Origin: Aureobasidium sp. EXF-3400
Lineage: Eukaryota; Ascomycota; Dothideomycetes; Dothideales; Saccotheciaceae
NCBI GenBank assembly: GCA_024195585.1
Contig: SWBL01000255.1
Coordinates: 1 to 64,000 of the forward strand
Direction of reading: 5' to 3'
DNA: 64,000 nt
Under the pieces are notes generated by a model. The model saw only the letters and a program-made list of their open reading frames with translations, was not told the DNA's origin and did not search any database. The translations under genes were made by a program, and so were the position numbers. This document shows, in pieces, positions 54,278-63,162 of this stretch (its first letter is position 1; each line of letters opens with the position of its first letter).

Positions 54278-55792
54278 CTAGGTTCTGTTGAACGATTCCA
54301 GAGAGATAGTCATGCGTTTGCCCACTCTTTCTATGAATACCTGCTCATCCTGGACATCCAAAGCACCCGCTTGCCACGATATGACTATCGTAAGATCGCC
54401 CTGGTATTTGGAGACAACATTGAAGTTCAGACAACCAGAAGCTACATTAGCTGGTTGGGAGAAGATCATGGACTCGATGTTCCACGTCTTCTCTGGTTCG
54501 AAGGATCCAGGATTAAAAGACATGATGTTGCTGAGTTCGTATGAACATTCTCTCCGTTTGCCGACTTGGCCCTTTGTCCAGGGATACATGTTGCGAAGGT
54601 ATGCGAGCAATCCGACTGGCTGGTCGTTGAGAGTACCGGCACATTTGGCCAGATCCTGTGTCGTGCAGCGTGCAGCGTCCCACAAAGCATCAGACATCAG
54701 GATTGGTTCTGTAGATGTATCATCATCCGATATTCTCTTGAAAAGCTCATAGTATGCCGTTGGACATAGCGCCATGTCATTATCAGTGATACCGTTGAGA
54801 TGCGAACGTAGGTCAACAGCAGTCTGAGAGACAAAACATCCTGCCGTTTCAGAAGGCAACTCTTTGCTCAAAGCGTGCACTATGACTTGATGAAGGAGAC
54901 CAGTAAACTTGACGTTGTGTTTTCGACATTCCTGAAGAACATTTTTGACGTGATTGTGTCCGATAGAGACGACTTCAAGGCGGGTCTGGTAACTCTCTGG
55001 TTCGAAGAATGTCTTGTTACCTGCCCATTGATTATCGGCTTCTGGTGTTGCTGATGCACGAATGCCGAGTGGGTTTGCGATGAAGGCTGGTAAGTATGCT
55101 CCGAGCAGTGGTGACAGCAAATAGCTCCAGGAGATCGATAGTCTTCCTGCCATCTCGAGTGTAGGCAGCAAAGGGGTACTCGGACTGGCAAACTTGGGAT
55201 CATCGTCGTATGCACAATCAACAGTTTGAGCCTGCTTCAATCCCGAAAGAAGAGTTTTATGGAAAGCCAATCCTGATTTGCCATCGCCGTGTGAGTGGTA
55301 GTAGCCGAACAAGATGAGGTATCTACTGGTCTCCGGTCGTTCTCCAGCTCGCAATGGCAATACAGTGATCCGCCATGGAGGAACTTCGTCGCAGCATGTG
55401 AAAACATGATCGTTTGTTTGAGCCAAGGTAAGCTTGATCAAGCTCTTCTCATCGACAAGGTTCGGCGTGTCCAAGATGTTAATATGGTTATTCAGATCCA
55501 GAACAGTTGGCCTAGCGAATTCTGGGGCTTCTGTTTCCTGTCCAATAATACAGGCAGACAGGATTGGGTGCAAAGCAACACAGTATTTCAGCGCTTTGAT
55601 AAGTGTGCTTTGCAGCGAGAAATTGCTGGATGAATTGTCAAGAGTGTAAAATCCTCCCACAACCAAAGTGCGGTAGTAGCCTAATGCTTGACGGACGATA
55701 CATCGACGCTCATTCGGTCCTGGTCAAGTTAGATGGTAGACACCATGATATCACAAATGATTATCTGTACCAGCTTTCCGCAAGTGTTCCAT
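54278..55792 (-). CDS. Alcohol acetyltransferase-like protein (AATase, HxxxDG)
   Basis: Exons 55771-55792 and 54278-55719 give about 487 residues starting MEHLRKAGPNERRCIVRQAL. Joining the tiny first exon restores the family opening GYYRTLVVGGFYTL. The motif YYHSHGDGKSGLAF carries the catalytic His and Asp-Gly. A second region, FTGLLHQVIVHALSK...AVDLRSHL, matches the acetyltransferase core. LNFNVVSKYQGDLTIVISWQ near the C-terminus is the conserved final strand. Members transfer acetyl groups from acetyl-CoA to alcohols or related acceptors; the acceptor here is unknown. There is no DFGWG as in secondary-metabolite BAHD enzymes. Confidence 0.85.
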
Positions 55793-56236
55793 CTTGAGGC
55801 TTTCTGAGTCTTGTCAACCTTGATATACGTTTTGGTCAAGTCAGGTATGTGAACTGGTGCCTAGCAGGGAGGAAGGCTGCAGCGGTTAAATACGAGGCAT
55901 CAATCAGAGCCTTGGCACGTGTGATATACTTCGAACATAGCCACATGCTCAAGTTACAGATAACTTGATAACGAACAGGAGGAGAATGGCGATGCTTTCG
56001 TATTTCGCTTTGAATATGTACTACACCGTGGAAGATGACCAGAAACAAATGCCGATGATAGCCGTCCCTCTCCGAACACCTGGCCGTCCCGAGTGATGTT
56101 CCTTCCTCATCAGACCCGCCGTGCGGCATAGGCCAAGGGCGAGCGGGGTAATGTTTTTATAGAGCCCTGTCAACACCAGCACTTCTTGAGTGTTTCCCTA
56201 AGCAGTGAAGTCCAAGCGATACGCACACTCGAAGAA
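55793..56236. other. Divergent intergenic region
   Basis: This is the upstream region of the acetyltransferase gene (minus) and the aldolase gene (plus). No further feature is supported; the frame 55836-56129 is random-looking. Confidence 0.55.
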
Positions 56237-57169
56237 ATGTCCAAAGTCCCACCACCAGGAGTTTGGGCTCCGGCCATCACTTTCTTCGACCCAACAACAG
56301 ACGATCTCGATCTAAGCTCACAGAAGGCATACTACAACTACCTATCGAAATCTGGCCTTACAGGACTTGTCATCTTGGGCACAAATGCCGAAACATTTCT
56401 TCTCACACGAAACGAGCGTGCTTCGCTACTGAAATGCGCGCGCGAGGCTGTCGGGCCCGAATATCCCATCATGGCAGGAGTGGGTGGTCACTCAACAAAA
56501 CAGGTGCTGGAATACATAGAGGATGCAGCTCATGCAGGAGCTGACTATGTCCTCGTCCTGCCACCTGGATACTTCGGTCCTGCAACTACGGAGGTTGTGG
56601 TTCGTAACTTTTACGCTCAAGTCGCGAAAGCTTCGGCTCTGCCAATCGTGCTCTACAACTTCCCAGGAGTCTGCAACGGCGTGGACCTTTCGTCGTCCCT
56701 AATCACAGAGCTTGCGAACGCACATTCGAACATCGTTGGGGTGAAGTTGACCTGCGGTAGCGTGGGAAAGATCACAAGACTAGCCGCACAACTTCCTGCT
56801 TCTCGATTCAGCGTTTATGGTGGACAGTCCGATTTCCTTATTGGTGGATTGAGTGTTGGGAGCGCCGGATGTATTGCAGCATTCGCAAACGTTTTTCCCA
56901 AGACAATTAGCCGCATCTACAAGCTCTGGACCGAGGGAAAACATGAAGAGGCCTTGAAACTGCACAGGGTGGCCAGTCTAGCGGAGGAACCTTGCAAGGC
57001 AGGCATTGCAAGCACAAAGTATGCGGCGAGTGTGTTCTCGGCACCCAAGGCTGGCATACAAGATGCGGAAGCCAAATTGAGACCTCGCCAGCCATATCCA
57101 CCCGCACCAGAAGCAGTACAGGAAAAGATTCGCGAAACCATGTCCGAGATGAGCAAACTGGAAGGCTAG
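56237..57169 (+). CDS. DapA/HOGA-family aldolase (dihydrodipicolinate synthase-like)
   Basis: The 310-residue single-exon protein starts at MSKVPPPGVWAPAITFFDPT. The frame is open upstream to 56186 but has no ATG there. The TIM-barrel family marks are present: GLVILGTNAETFLLTRNER, PIMAGVGGHSTKQVLEY, the catalytic-loop Tyr in VLYNFPG and the Schiff-base Lys in VGVKLTCG. Fungi make lysine by another route, so this is probably a 4-hydroxy-2-oxoglutarate aldolase or related enzyme cleaving pyruvate adducts, by family knowledge rather than sequence proof. There is no signal peptide; the C-terminus ends SKLEG. Confidence 0.9.
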   Translation: MSKVPPPGVWAPAITFFDPTTDDLDLSSQKAYYNYLSKSGLTGLVILGTNAETFLLTRNERASLLKCAREAVGPEYPIMAGVGGHSTKQVLEYIEDAAHAGADYVLVLPPGYFGPATTEVVVRNFYAQVAKASALPIVLYNFPGVCNGVDLSSSLITELANAHSNIVGVKLTCGSVGKITRLAAQLPASRFSVYGGQSDFLIGGLSVGSAGCIAAFANVFPKTISRIYKLWTEGKHEEALKLHRVASLAEEPCKAGIASTKYAASVFSAPKAGIQDAEAKLRPRQPYPPAPEAVQEKIRETMSEMSKLEG

Positions 57170-57574
57170 GTCAAGCGGTGAGGTTGGTCATGCTCTTGTA
57201 GTGCGCTACACGTACTCGACAGGATATTTGTTCCAAGAATGCTCACTGCCTGAGTGACAAGAGCTGAAATTAGATTAGAATATCGGAAATTTCATTTCTC
57301 ATTAGTGACGCCTTAGCCCTAGTGATCTGAGAGCTATTTGGTCTGTAGTGGCCGGACGCGTCTCTTGCGCATGAGGAGTCCACCGTGATTCCTCTGTGTG
57401 GGCCAGTATGTGAGGTGGTTGATGGTAATATCGTGGTATGTCTACTGCTCGTTGATCCACGCTGCTTCTCGGCCGGAAGTGTGATGCTAGAGGCTGGGGC
57501 TTGGGCTCTTCTCGAAGGGATAGTATGTTGCGCGTTATACATCGTAGCTGGCGACGATGCGGAATCCGTGTTGT
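57170..57574. other. Convergent intergenic region
   Basis: This holds the 3' flanks of the aldolase and BUD31. No gene or RNA was recognised. Confidence 0.6.
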
Positions 57575-58196
57575 TTAGTCGCTGCTTCCACATCCTCGGC
57601 ATCCGCAGTTGACACACTGAATGACTTGATCCTCCTTGAGCTGCTTGCGAGGCACGCGACAGATGCAGGTGCTGTTGAAGTTGGTTTCCTTGGTCTGAAT
57701 GCAACGGAGACAACAGAGCTAGAAAACAGCAGTCAGCAGCTGAACTTCCAAGAGAGCTGAGAAATGCGGCAAACCTTTTCATAGCCTTGCTTCTTCCACT
57801 TGGCGATCAGGTTCTTGTCGGCATAGTTGTTCTTCAACAGCCACTCGTACAGCTGTTTGGAGATGGCTTCCTTCTCGTAGTAGAGATCGTAGATGTATTT
57901 TGAGCCTGGTAAGCAGAGTCAGCACTTGTAGTGGACAATATACTGTAGGAGCTGGGCAAGCCTCTATCTTGAGCAAAGGGCCAAGAAACTAGAGACGGAC
58001 CTGGCAGGAGTTTGGCTCACGTACGTTGATGAGTGATCTGAAAGACGGGCCAGACCATTTCGTGCTTCTTCTTTCCTTCGTGCGAGGCATTCTCGGCGTC
58101 CTTGAGCTTGTTGGAGAATTCGAGCAGAGTGTCTTCGATGTCTTCGAAGCCGTCGGGCGGAGGCTTACGATTCTTGGAGCTGCGAATCGGAGGCAT
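57575..58196 (-). CDS. BUD31: Splicing factor Bud31/Cwf14
   Basis: Exons 58025-58196, 57775-57905 and 57575-57718 encode 148 residues, near the family's usual size. The sequence follows the family closely: [60 protein letters not shown], then [19 protein letters not shown] and [10 protein letters not shown]. These Cys residues bind zinc. Bud31 is a core component of the activated spliceosome (NineTeen-related). All three joins keep the frame. The gene is head-to-head with the NDUFA6 gene, 264 bp apart. Confidence 0.96.
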
Positions 58197-58460
58197 TTCG
58201 AGTTGTGAGAGACAACTGCGATCAAGGCGACAAGGAACCGGACGCTGAGATGACCAAAGACGTGTGTGGGGGTTAAAAGGCGAATGCGATAGAATGACCG
58301 AAAAGAGAAAGAAGATGATCGGTGACGCGCTCGGGTAGTGCCAAGGCTTGCTGACCTCCGCTCCGGCAGCGTCTCGCGCCGGGCTGGTATGGCCTCGCTC
58401 AGTCTGTAGAAGCTCTCGAGTCCGCCATTGAACTCTTGTCCTCTCGTCGCACCACACACG
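58197..58460. promoter_or_regulatory. Bidirectional promoter of BUD31 and NDUFA6
   Basis: The start codons of two constitutive genes are 264 bp apart in opposite directions, so both promoters must share this segment. No particular factor site is called. Confidence 0.6.
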
Positions 58461-59070
58461 ATGATCAACCCCACCTACCTTGCCCAAAGGACGCGCTCGT
58501 GTATGCCATACATGCCCACCTCCGCCCTTGCGCCCTCACGCTGACTCCCACCTCCTACAGCCGTCAACTGGAACGATGCCCAGAAGAGAGTCCTCAAGTC
58601 CTACCGCGAGTGGGTCCGCGCCGTATGATGCCTCCCTACAAGACAAATCGCCGTCCGATCAACCCTCTGATTCCTCTCAGGCTCCCGAGATCCAACAGAT
58701 GTACTCGCTCAACATGCCCGTCTCGGCCATCCGCACAAAGATGAGACAGGAGTTCGAAAGACACCGTTACGTCCAGCAATTGAAGACTGTCGATGTCCTC
58801 CTCTTCAACTCTCACCAGGAATACCAGGTGCGCTGTCACCCATTGATGCCGACAAGCTCAAAGTTGACCATTTGTCTACTCAGGAAACCCTCAACTTCTG
58901 GAAGCAACTCACCCACGTCCTCAAGTACTTCCGCGCCGAGGAAGACCCCAAGGCTGCATTGCCCAAGAACTTCATCCAAGGTTTCCTCGAGGTACGATCC
59001 GCCTTGCCTTGCAGTCAAGTCATATGTCAGATTCTTGTATTGACGCTGTTATCTCCAGGGACGCAACTAG
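58461..59070 (+). CDS. Complex I LYR subunit NDUFA6/NB14
   Basis: Five exons (58461-58500, 58561-58622, 58681-58827, 58884-58991, 59059-59070) encode about 122 residues starting [20 protein letters not shown]. The LYR-type motif occurs as [60 protein letters not shown] and the final FIQGFLEGRN match fungal NADH-ubiquinone oxidoreductase B14 subunits. It sits in the matrix arm and binds the acyl carrier protein. The last exon encodes only three residues and the stop. All joins restore frame. Confidence 0.93.
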
Positions 59071-59200
59071 AGAACAAAACAATCATGATGCGCCTTTTGA
59101 CTTTCCCCAGCCTTCCCGTAATGATACCATTTCAACCGCAACCCCATTTTCTCCATATGCTCAAAAACGCCTGTGACATGCATGCTTCCCGACCAGATTA

Positions 59201-59812
59201 TTATGCTGCCTTGCTGGCATTGAACGCATCTCTTGATACGGTGAACTTGTCGACCACCACATCGCAAAGATCCATCAGATCATTGAGACCCTTTTCCAGA
59301 ACATCGTAGACATTCACTTCGTCTGTAAAATAGTCAGTAATCTGCATCTCATCATAATCAGGTCCATCCATACCCCAAGTTTGAATGCGTAGGTTCATCT
59401 TTGCTTCTGAAGGATGAGGGATTGAGTAACCGCAGAATTCGACGTCAGGGCTGTAGCGATATTAGTATATAACTTAGAAATAGATCGAGGAGCTTCTCAC
59501 TTCTTCATGATGATGTAGCGCAAAGCGTTTCCAAGAGTGTGGTCTTCCTTGGTGAATTCGAATGAAGCAGCAGTATCGGTTGATCCAGGAAGCTGGTTTC
59601 TGTTAGATTTGCTTGTGTTCACTCGTCCGTAGCATGTTGCAGTGAATTTTTGCAAATCATTCGCGCAGAAGAAAAAGAATTTATATGGAAAAAAGCATAG
59701 ATAAAATACTTACAACTCTGATGCGCTGAGGCTCGGTGAGTTCAACATCGGCAGCATCTACCTCGGCGCCGACAACAGCATCAGCCATCTCGTGATTTCC
59801 GTTGGTAGACAT
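59201..59812 (-). CDS. RPC19: RNA polymerase I/III subunit AC19
   Basis: Exons 59714-59812, 59501-59592 and 59201-59450 give 146 residues, near the family's usual size. The N-terminus is acidic (EVDAADVELTEPQRIRV). The conserved core follows: SFEFTKEDHTLGNALRYIIM and NPDVEFCGYSIPHPSEAKMN. The C-terminal region reads LRIQTW, then VNVYDVLEKGLNDLMDLCDV. AC19 pairs with AC40 like the alpha dimer of bacterial polymerase, and is part of both Pol I and Pol III. Joins are by GTAAGT and GTGAGA donors with CAG acceptors. The gene is convergent with NDUFA6 and head-to-head with HIS3. Confidence 0.95.
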
Positions 59813-60015
59813 GATTTATTCTGTGGTTTCTATAATGTGCAGAAATGTTGCGATATAGCGATTGCAAGGCGGGAGAAGTTTGCCGCCAAGAAAGTCTTTA
59901 TCTTATCAATCTTGCATCTCCGTGCTGACCATCGGCTCTTGGAAATATCCATGTTCGTCATTCCGCTTTCGCAGAGCGATTCCAGTCACAATTCAACAAC
60001 ACATACAAAATCACC
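59813..60015. promoter_or_regulatory. Bidirectional promoter of RPC19 and HIS3
   Basis: The two starts are 203 bases apart in opposite directions. I saw no TGACTCA-type general-control site in this segment, which would have suggested amino-acid control of HIS3. Confidence 0.6.
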
Positions 60016-60749
60016 ATGTCAGCCAACAAGCAAGTCCGCAGTGCGGTCATCAACCGCGATACCAACGAGACCAAGATTCAGTTGACTCTGAACCTTGACG
60101 GTGGTTCATTGGAGGAGATTGAAGCTGAGAACAATGGCGCAGACAAGTCACACGCTGCTCAAGCTTCAAAATCACAAACCATCGACATTGACACTGGCAT
60201 TGGCTTCCTGGACCACATGATTCACGCCCTTGCGAAGCATTCTGGTTGGAGTTTGAAGCTCAGATGCCGTGGTGATCTCCACATTGACGACCACCACACT
60301 GCCGAGGACGTCTTCATTGCTATGGGCCAGGTGCGTTGAGACATTCACCAAGGACGAGACTATACATTGTACTTACAAGAGTTTAGGCATACAAGTCCGC
60401 CCTCAAGTCGACTGCTGGTCTCGCCCGTTTCGGTTACGCATACGCCCCTCTCGACGAAGCCCTCGCCCGTGCAGTCGTCGACCTGTCCAACCGTCCTTTC
60501 TGCGTAAGCGACCTGAAGCTGCGTCGCGAGAAGATTGGCGACCTCAGCACCGAGATGTTGCCCCACTGTCTGCAGAGTTTCTCCCAGGGCGCCGGCGTTA
60601 CCATGCATGTCGATGTTATCAGAGGTGACAACGACCACCACAAGGCTGAGAGTGCCTTCAAAGCTCTTGCTGTTGCTATTAGAATGGCTAGCACACCGGT
60701 AGTCGGTCGCGAAGGCGAAATCCCAAGCACAAAGGGTGTTCTCTTCTAG
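60016..60749 (+). CDS. HIS3: Imidazoleglycerol-phosphate dehydratase
   Basis: Exons 60016-60330 and 60387-60749 give 225 residues, the usual fungal size. It catalyses dehydration of imidazoleglycerol phosphate to imidazoleacetol phosphate in histidine synthesis. Manganese ligands are in [16 protein letters not shown] and [15 protein letters not shown] in the first half, and in [20 protein letters not shown] and [15 protein letters not shown] in the second. The intron falls after AMGQ and restores [16 protein letters not shown]. The C-terminus reads PSTKGVLF, as in other fungal HIS3 proteins. Confidence 0.96.
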
Positions 60750-61331
60750 GTGTATACAAAATATCTCCGTTCCAAAGAGGACACTATCAGTGGAAGCTAC
60801 TTGGTTTCTCAGAATACTTTGCATCCTTACAATACACTTTACGGGTATCGCGTCATCTGAGAAACTGAGCTCGTGATGTGTCGCCAACCGATGTGAGTCT
60901 ATCTCAGTGGAAGTTGCTTTGTTACTAATGATACTGTGCATTTCTACATATTCTTTTATGTGGATCATAGCATCTGGAGAAATTGAAAATACGATTGTGG
61001 CCATCCTCTAGAGCACTCTCAGCTGAAGTTCCTTGTTTCCGAAACTATTGTGTATCTCTATAATACTGTCACGGGTATCAACTCATTTCAAGATGAAACG
61101 ATGATGAGATTTCTCGTTGAATTTTCTTTGTCGCATTATATACGAGTACAACACAAAATGGGTGTAATGTCATGGCTCAATGCAATCGTTTGCAGAGCTC
61201 CAACCCTTCTGTGTCAAAACCATTAACTTTCGGAAATCAGAACGCAGCAAAAAAAACCAATGCAACATCAAGCTTCTTTCCATCCCGCTCTGTCTTTTAG
61301 AGCTTCGTCATCTCCCCTATGTTACGCTCGT
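60750..61331. other. Intergenic region containing a tandem repeat
   Basis: The HIS3 3' flank runs into three degenerate units of the repeat family (see the next entry). The remaining 200 bases precede the 3' end of the gene at 61332. No protein frame is supported. Confidence 0.55.
60785..61110 (+). repeat. Three degenerate tandem units, period ~115-117 bp
   Basis: CAGTGGAAG or CAGCTGAAG begins each unit, at 60788, 60905 and 61020. Each continues with CTT(G)GTTTCT-like sequence, then ATACTTTGCATCC, ATACTGTGCATTT or CTATTGTGTATCT, then a short AT stretch and a TCTGAGAAA/TCTGGAGAAA-like element. The units differ at many positions. No reading frame continues through them. Confidence 0.65.
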
Positions 61332-62214
61332 TCAGCAAGGCTCAAAGAGAGCATTCTGAGCGGTGCATGTAGCGAATGACCAATTGCCTTCGGGAACACA
61401 AGTGGTGTCGTCGTTGCTGACTGGGGTGCCGAGTCCGTGACAGATCTCGACGGAGTTCATTGGAGTGTCGGGATCAACCACAAGTGTGAGACCATCTACT
61501 GTATCCTTGTAGGTGAAGTTGGGAGAAGCGGCAGGCTCGCCCATGATGCTGTCGGCGCGTTCGGGTTCAACGCTAGCGCGCTTCTTGGTTGGTGTCAGGC
61601 AACGAACAGGACCGTCCTCATCATCCTCCTCAATCATGAAGCGCACACGCTTGTTGTTTGGCTTGACTGCTCTTGTCTTCTTGACGACTTTAGCCTTCTT
61701 CTTACTTGATTTGGCAGGCTCAACCTCGAATTCAGCAACAGTGGGAACTTCAAATCCACGACCGCGGAATGCTTCGGCGACATCGACAACGAAACTTGTG
61801 TACTGGCCGGCAAGATACCTTCTGGCTGCTTTAATGTTGGGTTCAGGAATTTTTTCGTCGTAGATCAGAACGTTGACTGTGGCAACACGGGTGTGCTTAA
61901 CGCCATAATCCTCCATGGCGGAGACGACATTGAAGATTGGAACTTTGCGGACATGGAACTTGATGATGTGATGTATGCTCGACATCTTCTCGGGATCGTC
62001 GGTGCCATAGCCGACAATGATGGCAGGACGCAAGTTATTGTCAAGAATCCAGGACAGACCTTCGACCTTGAGCATGGGGGTCTTACGCGCGCGCAGCGAG
62101 CCAAGTGCGATGTCCATCACACTGCCTGTAAATAATCAGTAACCAAATTTATGGAGTCAACGTCAGACTTGACTCACCTCTCACATCATCGATGACCTTG
62201 CTTTGGGCACCCAT
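61332..62214 (-). CDS. Hypothetical protein with basic nuclear signal
   Basis: Exons 62178-62214 and 61332-62125 give about 276 residues starting MGAQSKVIDDVRGSVMDIAL. Joining the small first exon restores RGSVMDIALGSLRARKTP. The N-terminal half (VEGLSWILDNNLRPAIIVGY, IKFHVRKVPIFNVVSAMEDY) looks folded, with a 60-residue region like a nucleotide- or protein-binding fold that I cannot name. A basic cluster (KSSKKKAKVVKKTRAVKP) suggests nuclear location. The C-terminus is Ser/Thr/Pro-rich with an acidic patch. There is repeat-rich DNA on both sides. No family was recognised. Confidence 0.65.
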
Positions 62215-63162
62215 GATGAAGACTGTTGATAGTGTAGAAGTAGTCGCATGAGTATGAAAAGAGTAATTTGTTATACAGAAGGGGAAGTGTGTTGTGTAAG
62301 AGGCAAAGAAGGAAGAAGAAGAAGTGGTGGAGTGGTGTGTAGAGGAATAGGTTTGGTTGGGAAGATCAGGAAGCTTTTATAGTCCTGGGACGGACTCTGA
62401 GTGATCAAATTAGGAAGGCGTAGACCTTCACTCCGAGTGAGGAAGGCAGTAGTAGTGAGCGAACTGGGTCTCTGAGAGCTATCACTTCTACCGGGGCAGG
62501 TTGAGTCAATCTCTCCTCCAGGAGGCATTGATATGATGTGTATGAGATGTTGAGTTACACAGTTGTATCTCAAGCTTGAGTGTTGAGGAGGAGAGTAGAT
62601 GAGATAAGCGACTCTCAGTGGACTTCCTTGTTTCTTGCAGAGTGTTGTGCATTCGCATAGCTTGTCTTTCCATAAGCATGTCCAGTGAGAGACCGCAAGG
62701 CGATAGGCACTTACTGAATCCACTCTGTTTTCACACAGTGTTGTGTTTCTTCACACCGCAGTTCCGTGAAGACCTCTAGAGAGATTGTTTGAACGATGGG
62801 CTCTCGATGGACATCTGGTTTTTTTGTTGGATATTGTGAGCTGCAGCAGCTTACTTCCGGTGCGTGTCTCCAGAGAAGGCTGACAAACTGATGGCTTTCA
62901 GCAGAAGCTACTGTGTCCCTGCAATGTATCGTGCGTTTTTACAGCTTATCGATCATGGTCGTAAGGGCCGATGAGACAATGAGCTTCCAGTGGATATTGC
63001 TTTGTTTCTTGAAAGCGATGCGCACAAAAATCGCTCTCTCGAAGGAAAAAGTCTGGAGAATGGAAACTCGATTGTGCATTGTGACGAGGTGATTGTGATA
63101 GAAGGGCAAGTTCATGAGATCAAGCTGGGTCGATTAACGACTCACTAAATGACTAGCTGCCT
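62215..63162. other. Intergenic region containing repeat units
   Basis: A pyrimidine/purine-rich leader (62271-62350) of the gene at 61332 is followed by degenerate repeat units. The minus frame 62271-62723 has no family resemblance. Confidence 0.5.
62610..63050 (+). repeat. Degenerate repeat units of the same family, spacing ~90-100 bp
   Basis: Five related starts are visible: CTCTCAGTGGACTTCC near 62612, a weaker ACTGAATCCACT near 62713, CTCTCGATGGACAT near 62801, TTCAGCAGAAGCTACT near 62898 and TTCCAGTGGATATTGC near 62983. Each is followed within 30 bases by a TTGTGCATTC- or GTGCGTTTTTACA-like segment. Sequence agreement is partial, and copies drift more than in the first cluster. Confidence 0.5.
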
